DNA of 64,000 nt, taken from assembly GCA_046330935.1 (NCBI GenBank), contig JAXLRU010000007.1, positions 62,001 to 126,000 of the forward strand, given 5' to 3'. The position numbers were made by a program, and so were the translations under genes. Positions 45,147-54,466 of this stretch are shown in pieces; positions within the stretch are counted from its first letter, which is position 1, and every line of letters begins with the position of its first letter. The notes beneath the pieces were generated by a model. That model saw nothing but the letters and a program-made list of their open reading frames with translations. It had not been told where the DNA came from and made no database searches. Source of the DNA: JAXLRU01 sp046330935. Its GTDB lineage: Bacteria > Actinomycetota > Actinomycetes > Actinomycetales > Kineosporiaceae.

Positions 45147-46829
45147 ATGAGCCAGGCCAGCGAGGCCGCCCCCTTGGGATACCCCGACGCGTCGGCCGAC
45201 AAGGGCCTCAAGACGGGGGCGCTGGGGCTGGTCTCCTCCGTCGTCGTCGGCATGGTCTCGACCGCGCCCGCCTACAGCCTCGCCGCGAGCCTCGGGTTCG
45301 TCGTGGCCACCGCGGACGGCGACGGGATCGTGGGCTCGAAGGCGCCCGCGATCATGCTCCTGGCCTTCATCCCGATGCTGCTCATCGCCATCGCCTACCA
45401 GGAGCTCAACCGCGCCGAGCCCGACTGCGGCACCACGTTCACGTGGGCGGCGCGGGCCTTCGGCCCGTGGGCGGGCTGGCTCGGAGGGTGGGGCATCATC
45501 GCCGCCGACGTCATCGTCATGGCCAACCTCGCCCAGATCGCGGGCTCCTACAGCTTCCAGCTCGTGGGCCTGGACTCCCTCGCCGACTCCACCACCTGGA
45601 GCACGGTCGCGGGGGTCGTCTGGATCATGGTGATGACCTACATCTGCTACCGCGGCATCGAGGTGTCGGCCAGGCTGCAGTACGCCCTGCTGGGCATCGA
45701 GGTCCTCGTGCTCGTCGTCTTCTCGGTCGTCGCCCTCGTCAAGGTGTACGCGGGCAGCGCTCCCGAGGGGTCCGCCCGGCCCTCCCTGAGCTGGCTCCTG
45801 CCCACCGGGCTGGGGCCCAACGCCCTGGTCACCGCCACGCTGATCGCCGTGTTCATCTACTGGGGCTGGGACACGGCCGTCGCCGTCAACGAGGAGACGA
45901 AGGACCCCGCGACCACGCCCGGGCGCGCGGCGATCCTCTCGACGGTCCTCCTGCTGGCCACCTACGCCGTGGTCAGCGTCGCCACCGTGGCCTTCGCCGG
46001 GACCGGCTCCGACGGCGTCGGCCTGGGCAATCCGGACAACGCCGACGACGTGTTCCACGCGATCGGCCCGTCGGTGTTCGGCGACAGCGTGCTCGGTCAC
46101 CTGATGGAGGGCCTGCTCGTCATCTCGGTCCTCACCAGCGCCGCCGCGAGCACCCAGACCACGATCCTGCCGACGGCCCGCACCGCGCTGTCGATGGGCG
46201 CCTACCGGGCCATCCCGCCGGTCTTCGCCCGCGTCCACTCCCGCTACCTCACCCCCACCTGGTCGACGGTGTGGATGGGCATCGTGTCCATCGTGTTCTA
46301 CGTGGGCCTGACCATCGTCAGCGACAACATCCTCGCCGACTCCATCGCCGCCGTCGGCCTGATGATCGCCTTCTACTACGGCCTCACCGGCTTCGCCTGC
46401 GTGTGGTTCTACCGCAAGCGGCTCACCTCCTCGGGCCGCGATCTGGTGATGAAGGGCGTCCTGCCCGGACTCGGCGGCCTGATGCTGCTGGGCGCCTTCG
46501 TGGTCGCGTGCCGCAGCTACGCCGACCCCGAGTACGGCGAGACGACGCTGCTCGGCATCGGCGGGGTGTTCGTGCTCGGCATCGGCAGCCTGCTCTTCGG
46601 CGCGCTGCTGATGGGCCTGGCCTACCTCGCCGCCCCGGGCTACTTCCGCGGCGAGACCCTGCCCCGACGGGGCGCGCACGACCTCGTCCTGATCGGCGCG
46701 CCCCACGGCTCCGACGGCTTCCGCCTGCCCGACTCGGGCCTGCCCGCCATCGTCGTCGCCCCCGACCTGTCGAACCTGCCGCCCGGCGAGCAGGCGGCCC
46801 CTCTGGAGGACGGCGGTCCGCAGACCTGA
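45147..46829 (+). CDS. APC-superfamily amino acid/amine permease
   Basis: 560 residues from ATG 45147 with AGGAG 6 bases upstream. About 12 hydrophobic segments; the first carries VVVGMVSTAPAYSLAASLG, a pattern of the amino acid-polyamine-organocation family. The C-terminal 70 residues are hydrophilic. It follows the class III aminotransferase by 203 bases with no obvious terminator between, and may import its substrate. That 203-base gap shows nothing else I can support. Substrate unknown; the gene context suggests an amine, GABA or similar. Confidence 0.9.
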   Translation: MSQASEAAPLGYPDASADKGLKTGALGLVSSVVVGMVSTAPAYSLAASLGFVVATADGDGIVGSKAPAIMLLAFIPMLLIAIAYQELNRAEPDCGTTFTWAARAFGPWAGWLGGWGIIAADVIVMANLAQIAGSYSFQLVGLDSLADSTTWSTVAGVVWIMVMTYICYRGIEVSARLQYALLGIEVLVLVVFSVVALVKVYAGSAPEGSARPSLSWLLPTGLGPNALVTATLIAVFIYWGWDTAVAVNEETKDPATTPGRAAILSTVLLLATYAVVSVATVAFAGTGSDGVGLGNPDNADDVFHAIGPSVFGDSVLGHLMEGLLVISVLTSAAASTQTTILPTARTALSMGAYRAIPPVFARVHSRYLTPTWSTVWMGIVSIVFYVGLTIVSDNILADSIAAVGLMIAFYYGLTGFACVWFYRKRLTSSGRDLVMKGVLPGLGGLMLLGAFVVACRSYADPEYGETTLLGIGGVFVLGIGSLLFGALLMGLAYLAAPGYFRGETLPRRGAHDLVLIGAPHGSDGFRLPDSGLPAIVVAPDLSNLPPGEQAAPLEDGGPQT

Positions 46830-46854
46830 GCCGCCCTCCAGCCGGCCGGGCCGG

Positions 46855-47727
46855 TCAGCGGACCCGGTCGCGAAGCCCGCGCCGGACGAGGACGTCCCAG
46901 GTCGCGGCGTCGACCACGCCGGTGGCGCGCAGCCCGACGCGCCGCTGCAGCGCCCCCACGGCATCGCGCGTCGCGGTGCCGTAGCGGCCGTCCTGGGGCA
47001 CCCGGTACCCCGAGGCCACCAGGCGACGCTGGACGGCGAGCACCGGCCCGCCGCTGTCGGCGGGCGTGATCGGCAGCAGCTGGCTGAGGGCGCCCGCGGG
47101 CACCCGTGCGGCCTGGGGCAGCAGCCCCTGGGTGTACACGGGCTTGATCTGCACCGTGGTCCCCGTCCGGGGGGCGGTGAGGATCATGCCCGAGCCCAGG
47201 TACATCGCGACGTGCGTCACCTGCCGCGGGCGGTGCGGGTCACCCGCCCAGAACAGCAGGTCGCCGGGCCTGGCCCCCGCGCGGGGCACGTGCGGCAACC
47301 GGCGGTACTGCTCCGCCGCCGTGCGCGGCAGTCCCAGCCCGGCGGCGCGGTACCCGGCACCGACGAGGCCCGAGCAGTCGTAGGCCGACGGCCCGGTGCC
47401 GCCACGGCGGTAGGGCTTGCCGAGCTGGGCGAGGCCGTAGCCCAGGGCCGAGCCGCGGGCGGCCCGATCGGCGCGAGGGGCACGCGCCGCCGAGGCGATC
47501 CTGGCGGCGGAGGCCAGGGCCTGGGGCCCTCCGGCGGCGGAGGGGCGGCCGGCAGGAGCGAGGCGGACGGCGGCGACGGGCTGCAGGCCGGCACGGGCCG
47601 AGGCGGCAGGCGACGAGGCGGCCTGGGCCGGGCCGGACGCGAGGGTGAGCACCCCGGTGGCGCAGCAGAGGAGGCTCGCCAGGGCGGCCGGAAGTGCCCG
47701 CACGGGGCGGGGTCGAGGCGTGGGCAT
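46855..47727 (-). CDS. Secreted NlpC/P60 cell-wall hydrolase with peptidoglycan-binding domain
   Basis: 290 residues. A signal peptide (basic start, hydrophobic stretch about 10-30, cleavage near AQA-AS) is followed by an Ala-rich linker, an NlpC/P60 domain with catalytic Cys at about 118 (YDCSGLV) and His at about 172 (VTHVAMYLG), and a C-terminal peptidoglycan-binding-1 domain (about 225-285, GPVLAVQRRLVASGYRV). It should cut peptide stems in peptidoglycan. A GGAGGA ribosome site 6 bases before the ATG overlaps the 3' edge of a c-di-AMP riboswitch. Regulation of wall hydrolases by this riboswitch class is established in actinobacteria. Confidence 0.93.
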   Translation of the reverse strand: MPTPRPRPVRALPAALASLLCCATGVLTLASGPAQAASSPAASARAGLQPVAAVRLAPAGRPSAAGGPQALASAARIASAARAPRADRAARGSALGYGLAQLGKPYRRGGTGPSAYDCSGLVGAGYRAAGLGLPRTAAEQYRRLPHVPRAGARPGDLLFWAGDPHRPRQVTHVAMYLGSGMILTAPRTGTTVQIKPVYTQGLLPQAARVPAGALSQLLPITPADSGGPVLAVQRRLVASGYRVPQDGRYGTATRDAVGALQRRVGLRATGVVDAATWDVLVRRGLRDRVR

Positions 47728-47737
47728 GCAGGGTCCT

Positions 47738-47859
47738 CCGGCACGCCTGCGAAGTGAGCTGTCGGGTTCGGGCGGGAGGTGTGCCCGGCCGCTGGCGCGG
47801 CTTCACCCCAAGGACATCGGCGTCCGTGGAACTCGCGAATCCCCCGCTCCCGCTGCCGG
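47738..47859 (-). promoter_or_regulatory. c-di-AMP (ydaO/yuaA-type) riboswitch
   Basis: On the minus strand the conserved blocks appear in order: GGGAGCGGGGGATTC, CTTGGGGTGAAGCCGCG, CCCGAACCCGACAGCTCAC, and a 3' GGCGTGCCGGAGGA. P1 is a perfect 6-base stem, CCGGCA (47859-47854) with TGCCGG (47743-47738). The last two bases of P1 are the first two of the GGAGGA ribosome site, so ligand-stabilised P1 could block translation. The 348-base gap 47728-48075 otherwise shows no gene; the promoter should lie in 47860-48075. Confidence 0.85.
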
Positions 47860-48075
47860 CCGATCGTGGATCGGGACCGACGCGCAGCGGGACTCGGCGT
47901 CCGTCGGTCCGGTTCCGCGGTGGCGGAACCCTCGCCCATCGGCGGCGGACCGGCGCTCCTTGACCGCCCGGATCCCTACCAGGCGGTCGGTTTGCGGGCG
48001 GTTCCCCCGATCAGTCGAACCGTTCCCGCCCCACCGACGCGCCGGCACGCCCTCCGTCGGGACGGCCGCCGACCC

Positions 48076-49656
48076 CTACTTCAGCGTCGCCAGCACCTGC
48101 GCGGCCGCCCGCTGGCCGGTCTCGACCGCGCCGTTGAGGTAGCCCTGGAAGTCCTGCGACGTGTGCTCCCCCGCGAAGAAGCAGGTGCCGACCGGCTCGC
48201 CCTCGGCCCCGGAAAAGGCGGTGTAGTCGCCCACGCCCCAGTAGGAGTAGGCGCCCTTCGTCCACGGGTAGGCCGACCAGTCGTCGAGGCTGACGCGCCC
48301 GTTCCACTGGGCACTGAGGCCGGGCAGCACCGGCTCGATCTGCCCCAGGAACCGCTGCGCGAGCGCGGCCGGCGTGGCCCCCTTGAAGCCGAGCGCCGGG
48401 GTGCCGCCGGTGTAGTCGACGAGGATGCCGGAGGCGCCCGACTGCGCCCGGGAGACCTCCCACGTGGACTGGTAGCCGGTGTCGGCGTAGGTGTCGCCGG
48501 TGCCGCCGAGGGCGTTCCAGTGCCGGCTGCGGAACTGCAACTGGAGCTTCGTGTTCGCGCCCATCTTCGACTGGGCGATCGCCGTCGCCTTGACGCCCGT
48601 GAACCCCGCCTTCGACAGGTCGACGTCGCGCAGCAGCGAGAACGGCAGGGCGAGGACGACGTGGTCGTACGTCGCGGTGGTGGAGCGGGAGCCGGAGGAC
48701 GTGGTGACCTGCCAGGTCGTGCCCGCGCCGCGGGCCAGCGCCACGAGCCGCGTGCCGAGCTTGATCTGCCCGGTCAGGCGCGCCGCGAGCGCGGAGACGA
48801 TCTGGTCGTTGCCGCCGCGGACGTGGAACTTCTCGTTCGACGGGCCGAAGATGCGCAGCTGCCCCGGGCCGGAGTAGCCGAGCAGGTAGAGCATGTTGAG
48901 GCTGCTCTGCTTGCCGCAGTCGGCGCCGTACTCGATGGCGTAGGCGACGTCGAGCAGCTGGCCGAGCTTCGAGCTGCGCCCCCCGGGCACGTAGAGGTCG
49001 ATCCACTCCAGGATCGACATGCGGTCCAGCTCGCGGCCGCGGGGGGTCGAGACCTTGTAGGTCGTGGGGTAGCTGGCCGCCTGCACGTCGCTCTTGAGCT
49101 GCTGCCAGATCGCCTTGAGGTCGTTGGTCGCCTGGTCGTAGGTGTAGGGCGCGCCGTCGAACCAGTACAGCGGCAGGCTGCCCTGGGGCTCGGCCGCGAG
49201 CAGGTTGTCGGTGTCCAGGCGGAGGTCCTGGACGAGCTGGCGGATCGCGGTGTGCCCGGTGTCGATCAGCTCGCCCCCGCGCTCGGCGATCTGGCCGTCG
49301 GCGAAGTACCCGCGCAGCGTCCAGCACCGCCCGCCCACGCGGTCGGCGGCCTCCACCACGGTGGCCGTGATCCCGTTGCGCTTGAGCACGTCGGCGGCGC
49401 ACAGGCCCGCCAGCCCAGCGCCGACGACGAGCACGCGCGGCTGCGCGGCGGCACCGGCGCGGGCGGCGGTCGCCGGGTCCGCGGCCAGCGCCGACCCCGC
49501 GGCGCCGGCCGCACCCACGAGCAGCCCGGCGCGCAGGACGCCGCGGCGGCTCGGACCCTCGGGCGTGCGACGGCGCTGCGCGTCGTGGGCGGCGTCCTCG
49601 GCGGCGAGTCGGCCGCAGGCGGCGCGCAGGGCGGTCGTGAGGGGCGAACGGGACAC
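48076..49656 (-). CDS. Tat-exported flavin monoamine oxidase
   Basis: 526 residues from GTG 49656 with GGAGG upstream. The N-terminus has a twin-arginine signal (SRRGVLRAGL, Arg37-Arg38) and hydrophobic core ending in AADPA. The dinucleotide-binding motif GAGLAG (about 79-84) and VVEAADRVGGRCWTLR follow, and the C-terminus has the FAD-contacting GTCFFAGEHTSQDFQGYLNGAVETGQRAA. The family oxidises primary or polyamines to aldehyde, ammonia and hydrogen peroxide. The signal implies action outside the membrane. Placed beside polyamine uptake genes, a putrescine-oxidase-like role is plausible but not shown. Confidence 0.87.
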   Translation of the reverse strand: MSRSPLTTALRAACGRLAAEDAAHDAQRRRTPEGPSRRGVLRAGLLVGAAGAAGSALAADPATAARAGAAAQPRVLVVGAGLAGLCAADVLKRNGITATVVEAADRVGGRCWTLRGYFADGQIAERGGELIDTGHTAIRQLVQDLRLDTDNLLAAEPQGSLPLYWFDGAPYTYDQATNDLKAIWQQLKSDVQAASYPTTYKVSTPRGRELDRMSILEWIDLYVPGGRSSKLGQLLDVAYAIEYGADCGKQSSLNMLYLLGYSGPGQLRIFGPSNEKFHVRGGNDQIVSALAARLTGQIKLGTRLVALARGAGTTWQVTTSSGSRSTTATYDHVVLALPFSLLRDVDLSKAGFTGVKATAIAQSKMGANTKLQLQFRSRHWNALGGTGDTYADTGYQSTWEVSRAQSGASGILVDYTGGTPALGFKGATPAALAQRFLGQIEPVLPGLSAQWNGRVSLDDWSAYPWTKGAYSYWGVGDYTAFSGAEGEPVGTCFFAGEHTSQDFQGYLNGAVETGQRAAAQVLATLK

Positions 49657-49753
49657 GCGGGGACCTCCGGGCTGGTTCGGACGACGGTGCGGGGCGTCGG
49701 GCGGAAGCCTGACGGGTGTGAGGCGGTGATCGCCACCACTTCCGCCCAGGCGG

Positions 49754-51271
49754 TCACTGGTGCTGCGGGAACCCGAGGTTGATGCCGCCGTGGCTGGGGT
49801 CGAGCCAGCGCGAGGTGACGACCTTGCCACGGGTGAAGAAGTGCACGCCCTCGGCACCGTGCGCGTGGCTGTCACCGAACAGCGACGCCTTCCAGCCACC
49901 GAAGGAGTAGTAGGCCATGGGCACCGGGATCGGCACGTTGATCCCGACCATGCCGACCTCGACGTCGTACTGGAACCGCCGGGCGGCACCCCCGTCGTTG
50001 GTGAAGATCGCGGTGCCGTTGCCGTAGGGACTGGCGTTGACGAGGTCCAGGGCCGCGTCGTAGCCGGGCACCCGCACCACGCTCAGCACCGGGCCGAAGA
50101 TCTCGTCCGTGTAGACGGACATCTCTGGCGTGACGTGGTCGAGCAGCGTGGGCCCGAGCCAGAAGCCCTCCGGGTCCCCGTCGGGGGTGACCTCCCGCCC
50201 GTCGACCACGACCCGCGCCCCGGCCTGCGCGCCCGCGGCGACGTACCCCGCGACCTTGTCGCGGTGCTCGCGGGTGACCAGCGGCCCCATGTCGCAGCCC
50301 CGCCGCCCGTCGCCCGTGCGCAGGCCGGCGATGCGCTCGGCGATCTTCGCCACGAGCTCGTCGCCGATCGGGTCCACCGCGACCAGCGCCGAGATCGCCA
50401 TGCAGCGCTCCCCGGCGGAGCCGAACCCGGCGTTCACCGCGGCGTCGGCGGCGAGGTCGAGGTCGGCGTCGGGCAGGACCACCATGTGGTTCTTCGCCCC
50501 GCCGAGGGCCTGCACACGCTTGCCGTGCCTCGTGCCCGTCTCGTACACGTACCGGGCGATCGGGGTCGACCCCACGAACGAGACGGCCTTGACGTCCGGG
50601 TGCTCCAGGAGGCGGTCGACGGCCACCTTGTCGCCGTGCACGACGTTGAGGACGCCGTCGGGCAGCCCGGCGTCGCGGAAGACCTCGGCCAGCGCCACGG
50701 CCGCGCTCGGGTCCTTCTCGCTCGGCTTCAGGACGACGGCGTTGCCCGCCGCGATGGCCACGGGCACGAACCACAGCGGGACCATCGCCGGGAAGTTGAA
50801 GGGGGAGATCACCGCGACGACGCCGAGCGGCTGGCGGATCGAGTAGACGTCGTGGCCGGTCGAGACGCCCTCGCTGTAGCCGCCCTTGAGCAGGTGGCCG
50901 ACGCCGCAGGCGAACTCCACGACCTCCAGCCCGCGCTGCACCTCCCCCGCGGCGTCCGAGAGCACCTTGCCGTGCTCGGCGGTGATCAGGGCGGCGATCT
51001 CGTCGCGGCGTGCCGACAGCAGCTCGCGCACCCCGAACAGCACCTTCGTGCGCGCCGCCAGCGACGACGCCCGCCACGCCCGCGCCGCGGCCGCCGACGA
51101 GGCGACCACCGCGTCGACGTCGGCGGCGTCGGCCAGGCGCACCTGCGCCGCGACCCGCCCCGTCGCCGGGTCGTAGACGTCGCCCAGGCGCGTGGAGCCG
51201 CCCGCGAACGGCTTGCCGTCACTGACGTGCTCGACGACGCGGAGCTGAGGGTCGGATGCTGCGGTGCTCAT
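49754..51271 (-). CDS. mmsA: CoA-acylating methylmalonate-semialdehyde dehydrogenase type enzyme
   Basis: 505 residues from ATG 51271. ALDH motifs are typical of MmsA/IolA: SPFNFPAMVPLWF, FVGSTPIARYVYETG, GGAKNHMVVLPDADL (no catalytic Glu of the MELGG type), and Cys in SAGERCMAIS. Such enzymes turn methylmalonate or malonate semialdehyde into propionyl- or acetyl-CoA without a hydrolysing Glu. It follows the DAO-type flavoprotein gene by 23 bases. In this polyamine setting malonate semialdehyde from beta-alanine or 3-aminopropanal is a sensible substrate; this is inference. Confidence 0.9.
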   Translation of the reverse strand: MSTAASDPQLRVVEHVSDGKPFAGGSTRLGDVYDPATGRVAAQVRLADAADVDAVVASSAAAARAWRASSLAARTKVLFGVRELLSARRDEIAALITAEHGKVLSDAAGEVQRGLEVVEFACGVGHLLKGGYSEGVSTGHDVYSIRQPLGVVAVISPFNFPAMVPLWFVPVAIAAGNAVVLKPSEKDPSAAVALAEVFRDAGLPDGVLNVVHGDKVAVDRLLEHPDVKAVSFVGSTPIARYVYETGTRHGKRVQALGGAKNHMVVLPDADLDLAADAAVNAGFGSAGERCMAISALVAVDPIGDELVAKIAERIAGLRTGDGRRGCDMGPLVTREHRDKVAGYVAAGAQAGARVVVDGREVTPDGDPEGFWLGPTLLDHVTPEMSVYTDEIFGPVLSVVRVPGYDAALDLVNASPYGNGTAIFTNDGGAARRFQYDVEVGMVGINVPIPVPMAYYSFGGWKASLFGDSHAHGAEGVHFFTRGKVVTSRWLDPSHGGINLGFPQHQ

Positions 51272-51294
51272 GCCAGGTGCCCTTCGGGAGAGGT

Positions 51295-52746
51295 TCAGCT
51301 GTCGAAGCCGAGGCCGGCGCGGTCGAGCAGGCGCAGCCAGGGGCCGCGCCGGCCCGCCCTGGCCTCGGATCGTGCGATGGCCCGCCGGGTGACCTCGATG
51401 GCACCCCAGCGCAGGGGTTCGGGCGGGAACGGCACGGGGCCGCGACGCACCATCGCGAGGTCGGTGCGTTCGGTGGAGCGGCCGTCGAGGAGGTCCAGGC
51501 ACACCGCCGCGGCGAACCGCGACGAGCCCACGCCGAGCCCCGTGAAGCCCTGCACGGCGACGAGCCGCCCGCCCATGGCCCGGCGCCAGAACGGCGTGAA
51601 CCGCGTCGAGGTGTCGATGGCCCCGGCCCAGACGTGGCTGATGCCGATCCCCGCCAGCGCCGGGAAGGTGGTCTCCAGGTGCTGCAGCAGCATCGCCTCG
51701 GTGACGGGCCGGCGCTCCCGGACGGCCGACAGGTCGCCCCCGAAGTAGTAGAGGGCGTCGTAGCCGCCCCACAGCAACCGCCCGTCGGGGGTCAGCCGGT
51801 AGTAGTGGAACATCCCGCCCGCATCTGACAGCCCCTCCTCCCCCGCCCAGCGCAGCGCCTCCCGCTGCTGCGGGGACAACGGCTGCGTCACGAGCACGTG
51901 GTCCCACACCGGGACGACGTAGGGCCGCACCCGGTGCAGCGGCGAGGGGAAGGCGTTGGTCGCCAGGACCACCTGCCGTGCGTGCACGCCACCGTGGGGG
52001 GTGTCCAGCCGCACGCGGTCGCCCTCGTCGCGCAGGCCCGTGACGCGGGTGCCCTCGTGCACGCGGACCCCGAGGGACTCCGCCGCCGCGGTCAGCCCCC
52101 ACACCAGCCGGGCCGGGTCGACGAGGGCGGTCCCCGAGGGATCGCGCAGGGCCGCGCGGTAGGTGGGCGAGGCCACCACGGCGTCGAGGTCGGCGCCCTC
52201 CAGCCACTGCAGGTCGACCCCGTAGCGGGACGCCGTCGCGCGGATCTCGCGCAGGCCCTCCACCTGCCAGTCCGCGACGGCGACCGTCAGCTCGCCGCTG
52301 ATCCGGAAGTCGCAGTCGATCGCGAACTCCTCGACCGTCGCGGCGATCCCGTCGAGGTTGCGGGCCGCGAGGTCGACGAGGCGGGGCATGTCCTGCGGCC
52401 AGCGGGAGTGGCCGTTGGCCCACCCGTGGGTGAGGCTGGAGGAGCAGAACCCCCCGTTGCGTCCGCTCGCCGCCCAGGCCAGCCGGCCGCCGTCGAGGAG
52501 CACGACGTCACGCCCGGGATTCGCCTGGACCGCCTGCAGGGCCGTCCACACGCCGCTCAGGCCGCCTCCGACCACGGCGAGGTCGGCCACCTGGTCGCCG
52601 TCCAGCGGCGGACGCGCCGCCGGGCGCACGCCGTCGGCCTCCCCCCGGTCGATCCAGAACGGGGTGTGCCTGGCGGCCGACAGCCGCCGCGCGGCGTCGT
52701 CGGGGTCGAGGTCGCGGCGGTCCCAGGGCGCCGCCGCGCGGGTCAT
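51295..52746 (-). CDS. DAO-type FAD-dependent amine oxidoreductase (PuuB-like)
   Basis: 483 residues from ATG 52746, overlapping the potC stop (ATGA). The FAD motif GGGLSG is at about 60-65 (DLAVVGGGLSGVWTALQA), followed by GRNGGFCSSSLTHGWANG. The C-terminal IDTSTRFTPFWRR and VAVQGFTGLGVGSSRFAA blocks are typical of the gamma-glutamylputrescine oxidase / glycine oxidase group. It is coupled to the polyamine transport genes, so an imported amine is the likely substrate. No PuuA-type ligase is visible in the window, so the glutamylated route is not proven. Confidence 0.87.
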   Translation of the reverse strand: MTRAAAPWDRRDLDPDDAARRLSAARHTPFWIDRGEADGVRPAARPPLDGDQVADLAVVGGGLSGVWTALQAVQANPGRDVVLLDGGRLAWAASGRNGGFCSSSLTHGWANGHSRWPQDMPRLVDLAARNLDGIAATVEEFAIDCDFRISGELTVAVADWQVEGLREIRATASRYGVDLQWLEGADLDAVVASPTYRAALRDPSGTALVDPARLVWGLTAAAESLGVRVHEGTRVTGLRDEGDRVRLDTPHGGVHARQVVLATNAFPSPLHRVRPYVVPVWDHVLVTQPLSPQQREALRWAGEEGLSDAGGMFHYYRLTPDGRLLWGGYDALYYFGGDLSAVRERRPVTEAMLLQHLETTFPALAGIGISHVWAGAIDTSTRFTPFWRRAMGGRLVAVQGFTGLGVGSSRFAAAVCLDLLDGRSTERTDLAMVRRGPVPFPPEPLRWGAIEVTRRAIARSEARAGRRGPWLRLLDRAGLGFDS

Positions 52747-53549
52747 GACGAGCGCTCGCGCCGCAACCGCGGCAGCTGCGCGGCGAGCGCGATCAGCAGG
52801 GCGAGGAAGAACATCGCGGACCCGACGACGTAGGCCTGGGCGGGGATGCCGCGCTGGGCGGAGACGTAGACGAACTTGGGGAAGGTCGTGACGTCGCCCG
52901 AGGTGAAGTTGGTGATGATGTAGTCGTCGAAACTGAGGCTGAAGGCCAGCAGCGCGGCGCCGGCGATGCCGGGGGCGACGAGCGGGAACGTCACCTTCCA
53001 GAACGTCTGGAACTCGGTGGCGTAGAGGTCCATGGCCGCCTGTTCCAGGCGCGGGTCGAGGCTGAGGATGCGCGCCTTGACCGCGACCACCACGAAACTG
53101 AGGCAGAACATCACGTGGGCGATGACGATCGTGGTGTAGCCGAACTGCCAGCGCCAGTTGAGGAACAGCGCCGCCAGCGAGGCGCCCATGACGACCTCGG
53201 GCGTGGCCATCGGCAGGAAGATCAGCAGGTTGGTGGCACCCCGGCCGCGGAAGCGATGGCGGGCCAGCGCGAACGCCACGAAGGTGCCCAGCACCGTCGC
53301 GACGAGCGTGGCGACGAGGCCGATCTTGAGGCTGTTGCCGACCGCAGGGCACACCTCCGGTGCGCCGCACGGGTTCGACCAGTTCTTGAGGGTGAACCCC
53401 TGCCAGACGATGTTCGACTTCCCCGAGTCGTTGAAGGAGAAGACGAAGATGTAGGCGATGGGGGTGAACAGGTAGGCGAAGGCGAGCGTCGTGTAGATGG
53501 CGAGCCCGCGCTTGCGCACCGGCCGCAGCAACGTGGCGAGGGCGTTCAC
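52743..53549 (-). CDS. potC: Polyamine ABC transporter permease PotC
   Basis: 268 residues with six membrane segments. The ABC permease loop near EFQTFWKVTFPLVAPGIAGAALLAF (about 175-200) is the ATPase-contacting EAA region. It pairs with PotB; the 4-base ATGA overlap with potB and with the oxidoreductase gene downstream shows translational coupling. Substrate class (putrescine or spermidine) is inferred from PotABCD similarity. Confidence 0.92.
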   Translation of the reverse strand: MNALATLLRPVRKRGLAIYTTLAFAYLFTPIAYIFVFSFNDSGKSNIVWQGFTLKNWSNPCGAPEVCPAVGNSLKIGLVATLVATVLGTFVAFALARHRFRGRGATNLLIFLPMATPEVVMGASLAALFLNWRWQFGYTTIVIAHVMFCLSFVVVAVKARILSLDPRLEQAAMDLYATEFQTFWKVTFPLVAPGIAGAALLAFSLSFDDYIITNFTSGDVTTFPKFVYVSAQRGIPAQAYVVGSAMFFLALLIALAAQLPRLRRERSS

Positions 53550-54463
53550 AGGAGTTCCTCCGTCCCGGCCTTGCGGACGTAGAGCAGCACGAGGACGAGG
53601 ATCGCGGCCATCAGCAGGAACGACAGGACGGCGGCGGTCGGGTAGTCGACGATCTTGAAGAACCGGGACTGGACCACATTGCCGATCATCGTCGTCGCGG
53701 GCGGCCGGCCCAGCAGGTCGGCGTTGACGTAATCACCCGCCGCCGGGATGAACGTCAGCAGCGTGCCCGCCACCACCCCCGGCATGGACAGCGGGAACGT
53801 CACCTTGCGGAACGTCGTGAAAGGGCTGGCGTAGAGGTCGCCGCCCGCCTCGATCAGCCGGGGGTCGATCCGCTCCAGGCTGGAGTACAGCGGCAGCGTC
53901 ATGAACGGCAGGAAGTTGTAGGTGATGCCGGCCACCACCGCGAGCGGGCTGTTGGTGACGGCGAACCCGTCGGGGATCAGGTGCACCGCGTGCATCGCCC
54001 GGACGAGGATCGAGTCCTCACCGAGGATCTGCCGCCAGGCGATGGTGCGGAGGATGAAGCTCGCGAAGAACGGCGCGACCACCAGCACCAGCAGGACGTT
54101 GCGCATCCTGCCCGCCTTGTGGGCGATGAAGTACGCCATCGGATAGGCGATGGCCAGGGCGAGCACGGTGGCGATGGCCGCGTACTCGAAGGAGCGCAGG
54201 AACTGGGGCCAGTACGTCCGCAGCGCCTCGCCGTAGTTCGACCAGGAGAACGTCTGCTCGAACTCGCCGATGTCGCCGTCGGGCACCCGCGTCTGCAGGG
54301 ACGTCCCGAACAGGAAGAACAGCGGGGTGGCGAAGAACAGCACGAGCCACGCCAGCCCGGGGGTGAGCAGCAGCCAGGCCGCCCGCGAGCGCGCAGCCGG
54401 CGGGCCGTCGGCGTCCCGCCCCTTTCCCGGGGCCCGGCCGGACCCCACGGTTGCCACCGCCAC
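53546..54463 (-). CDS. potB: Polyamine ABC transporter permease PotB
   Basis: 305 residues with six membrane segments after a hydrophilic N-terminal 30 residues. The EAA-type loop reads EAGGDLYASPFTTFRKVTFPLSMPG (about 205-230). It forms the inner-membrane channel with PotC. The gene begins 4 bases after the potA stop and overlaps potC by 4 bases. Confidence 0.92.
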   Translation of the reverse strand: MAVATVGSGRAPGKGRDADGPPAARSRAAWLLLTPGLAWLVLFFATPLFFLFGTSLQTRVPDGDIGEFEQTFSWSNYGEALRTYWPQFLRSFEYAAIATVLALAIAYPMAYFIAHKAGRMRNVLLVLVVAPFFASFILRTIAWRQILGEDSILVRAMHAVHLIPDGFAVTNSPLAVVAGITYNFLPFMTLPLYSSLERIDPRLIEAGGDLYASPFTTFRKVTFPLSMPGVVAGTLLTFIPAAGDYVNADLLGRPPATTMIGNVVQSRFFKIVDYPTAAVLSFLLMAAILVLVLLYVRKAGTEELL

Positions 54464-54466
54464 GGC

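Noticed and set aside
46830..46854. Possible terminator after the APC permease gene
   Set aside because: The GC-rich bases do not form a stem longer than about 5 pairs.
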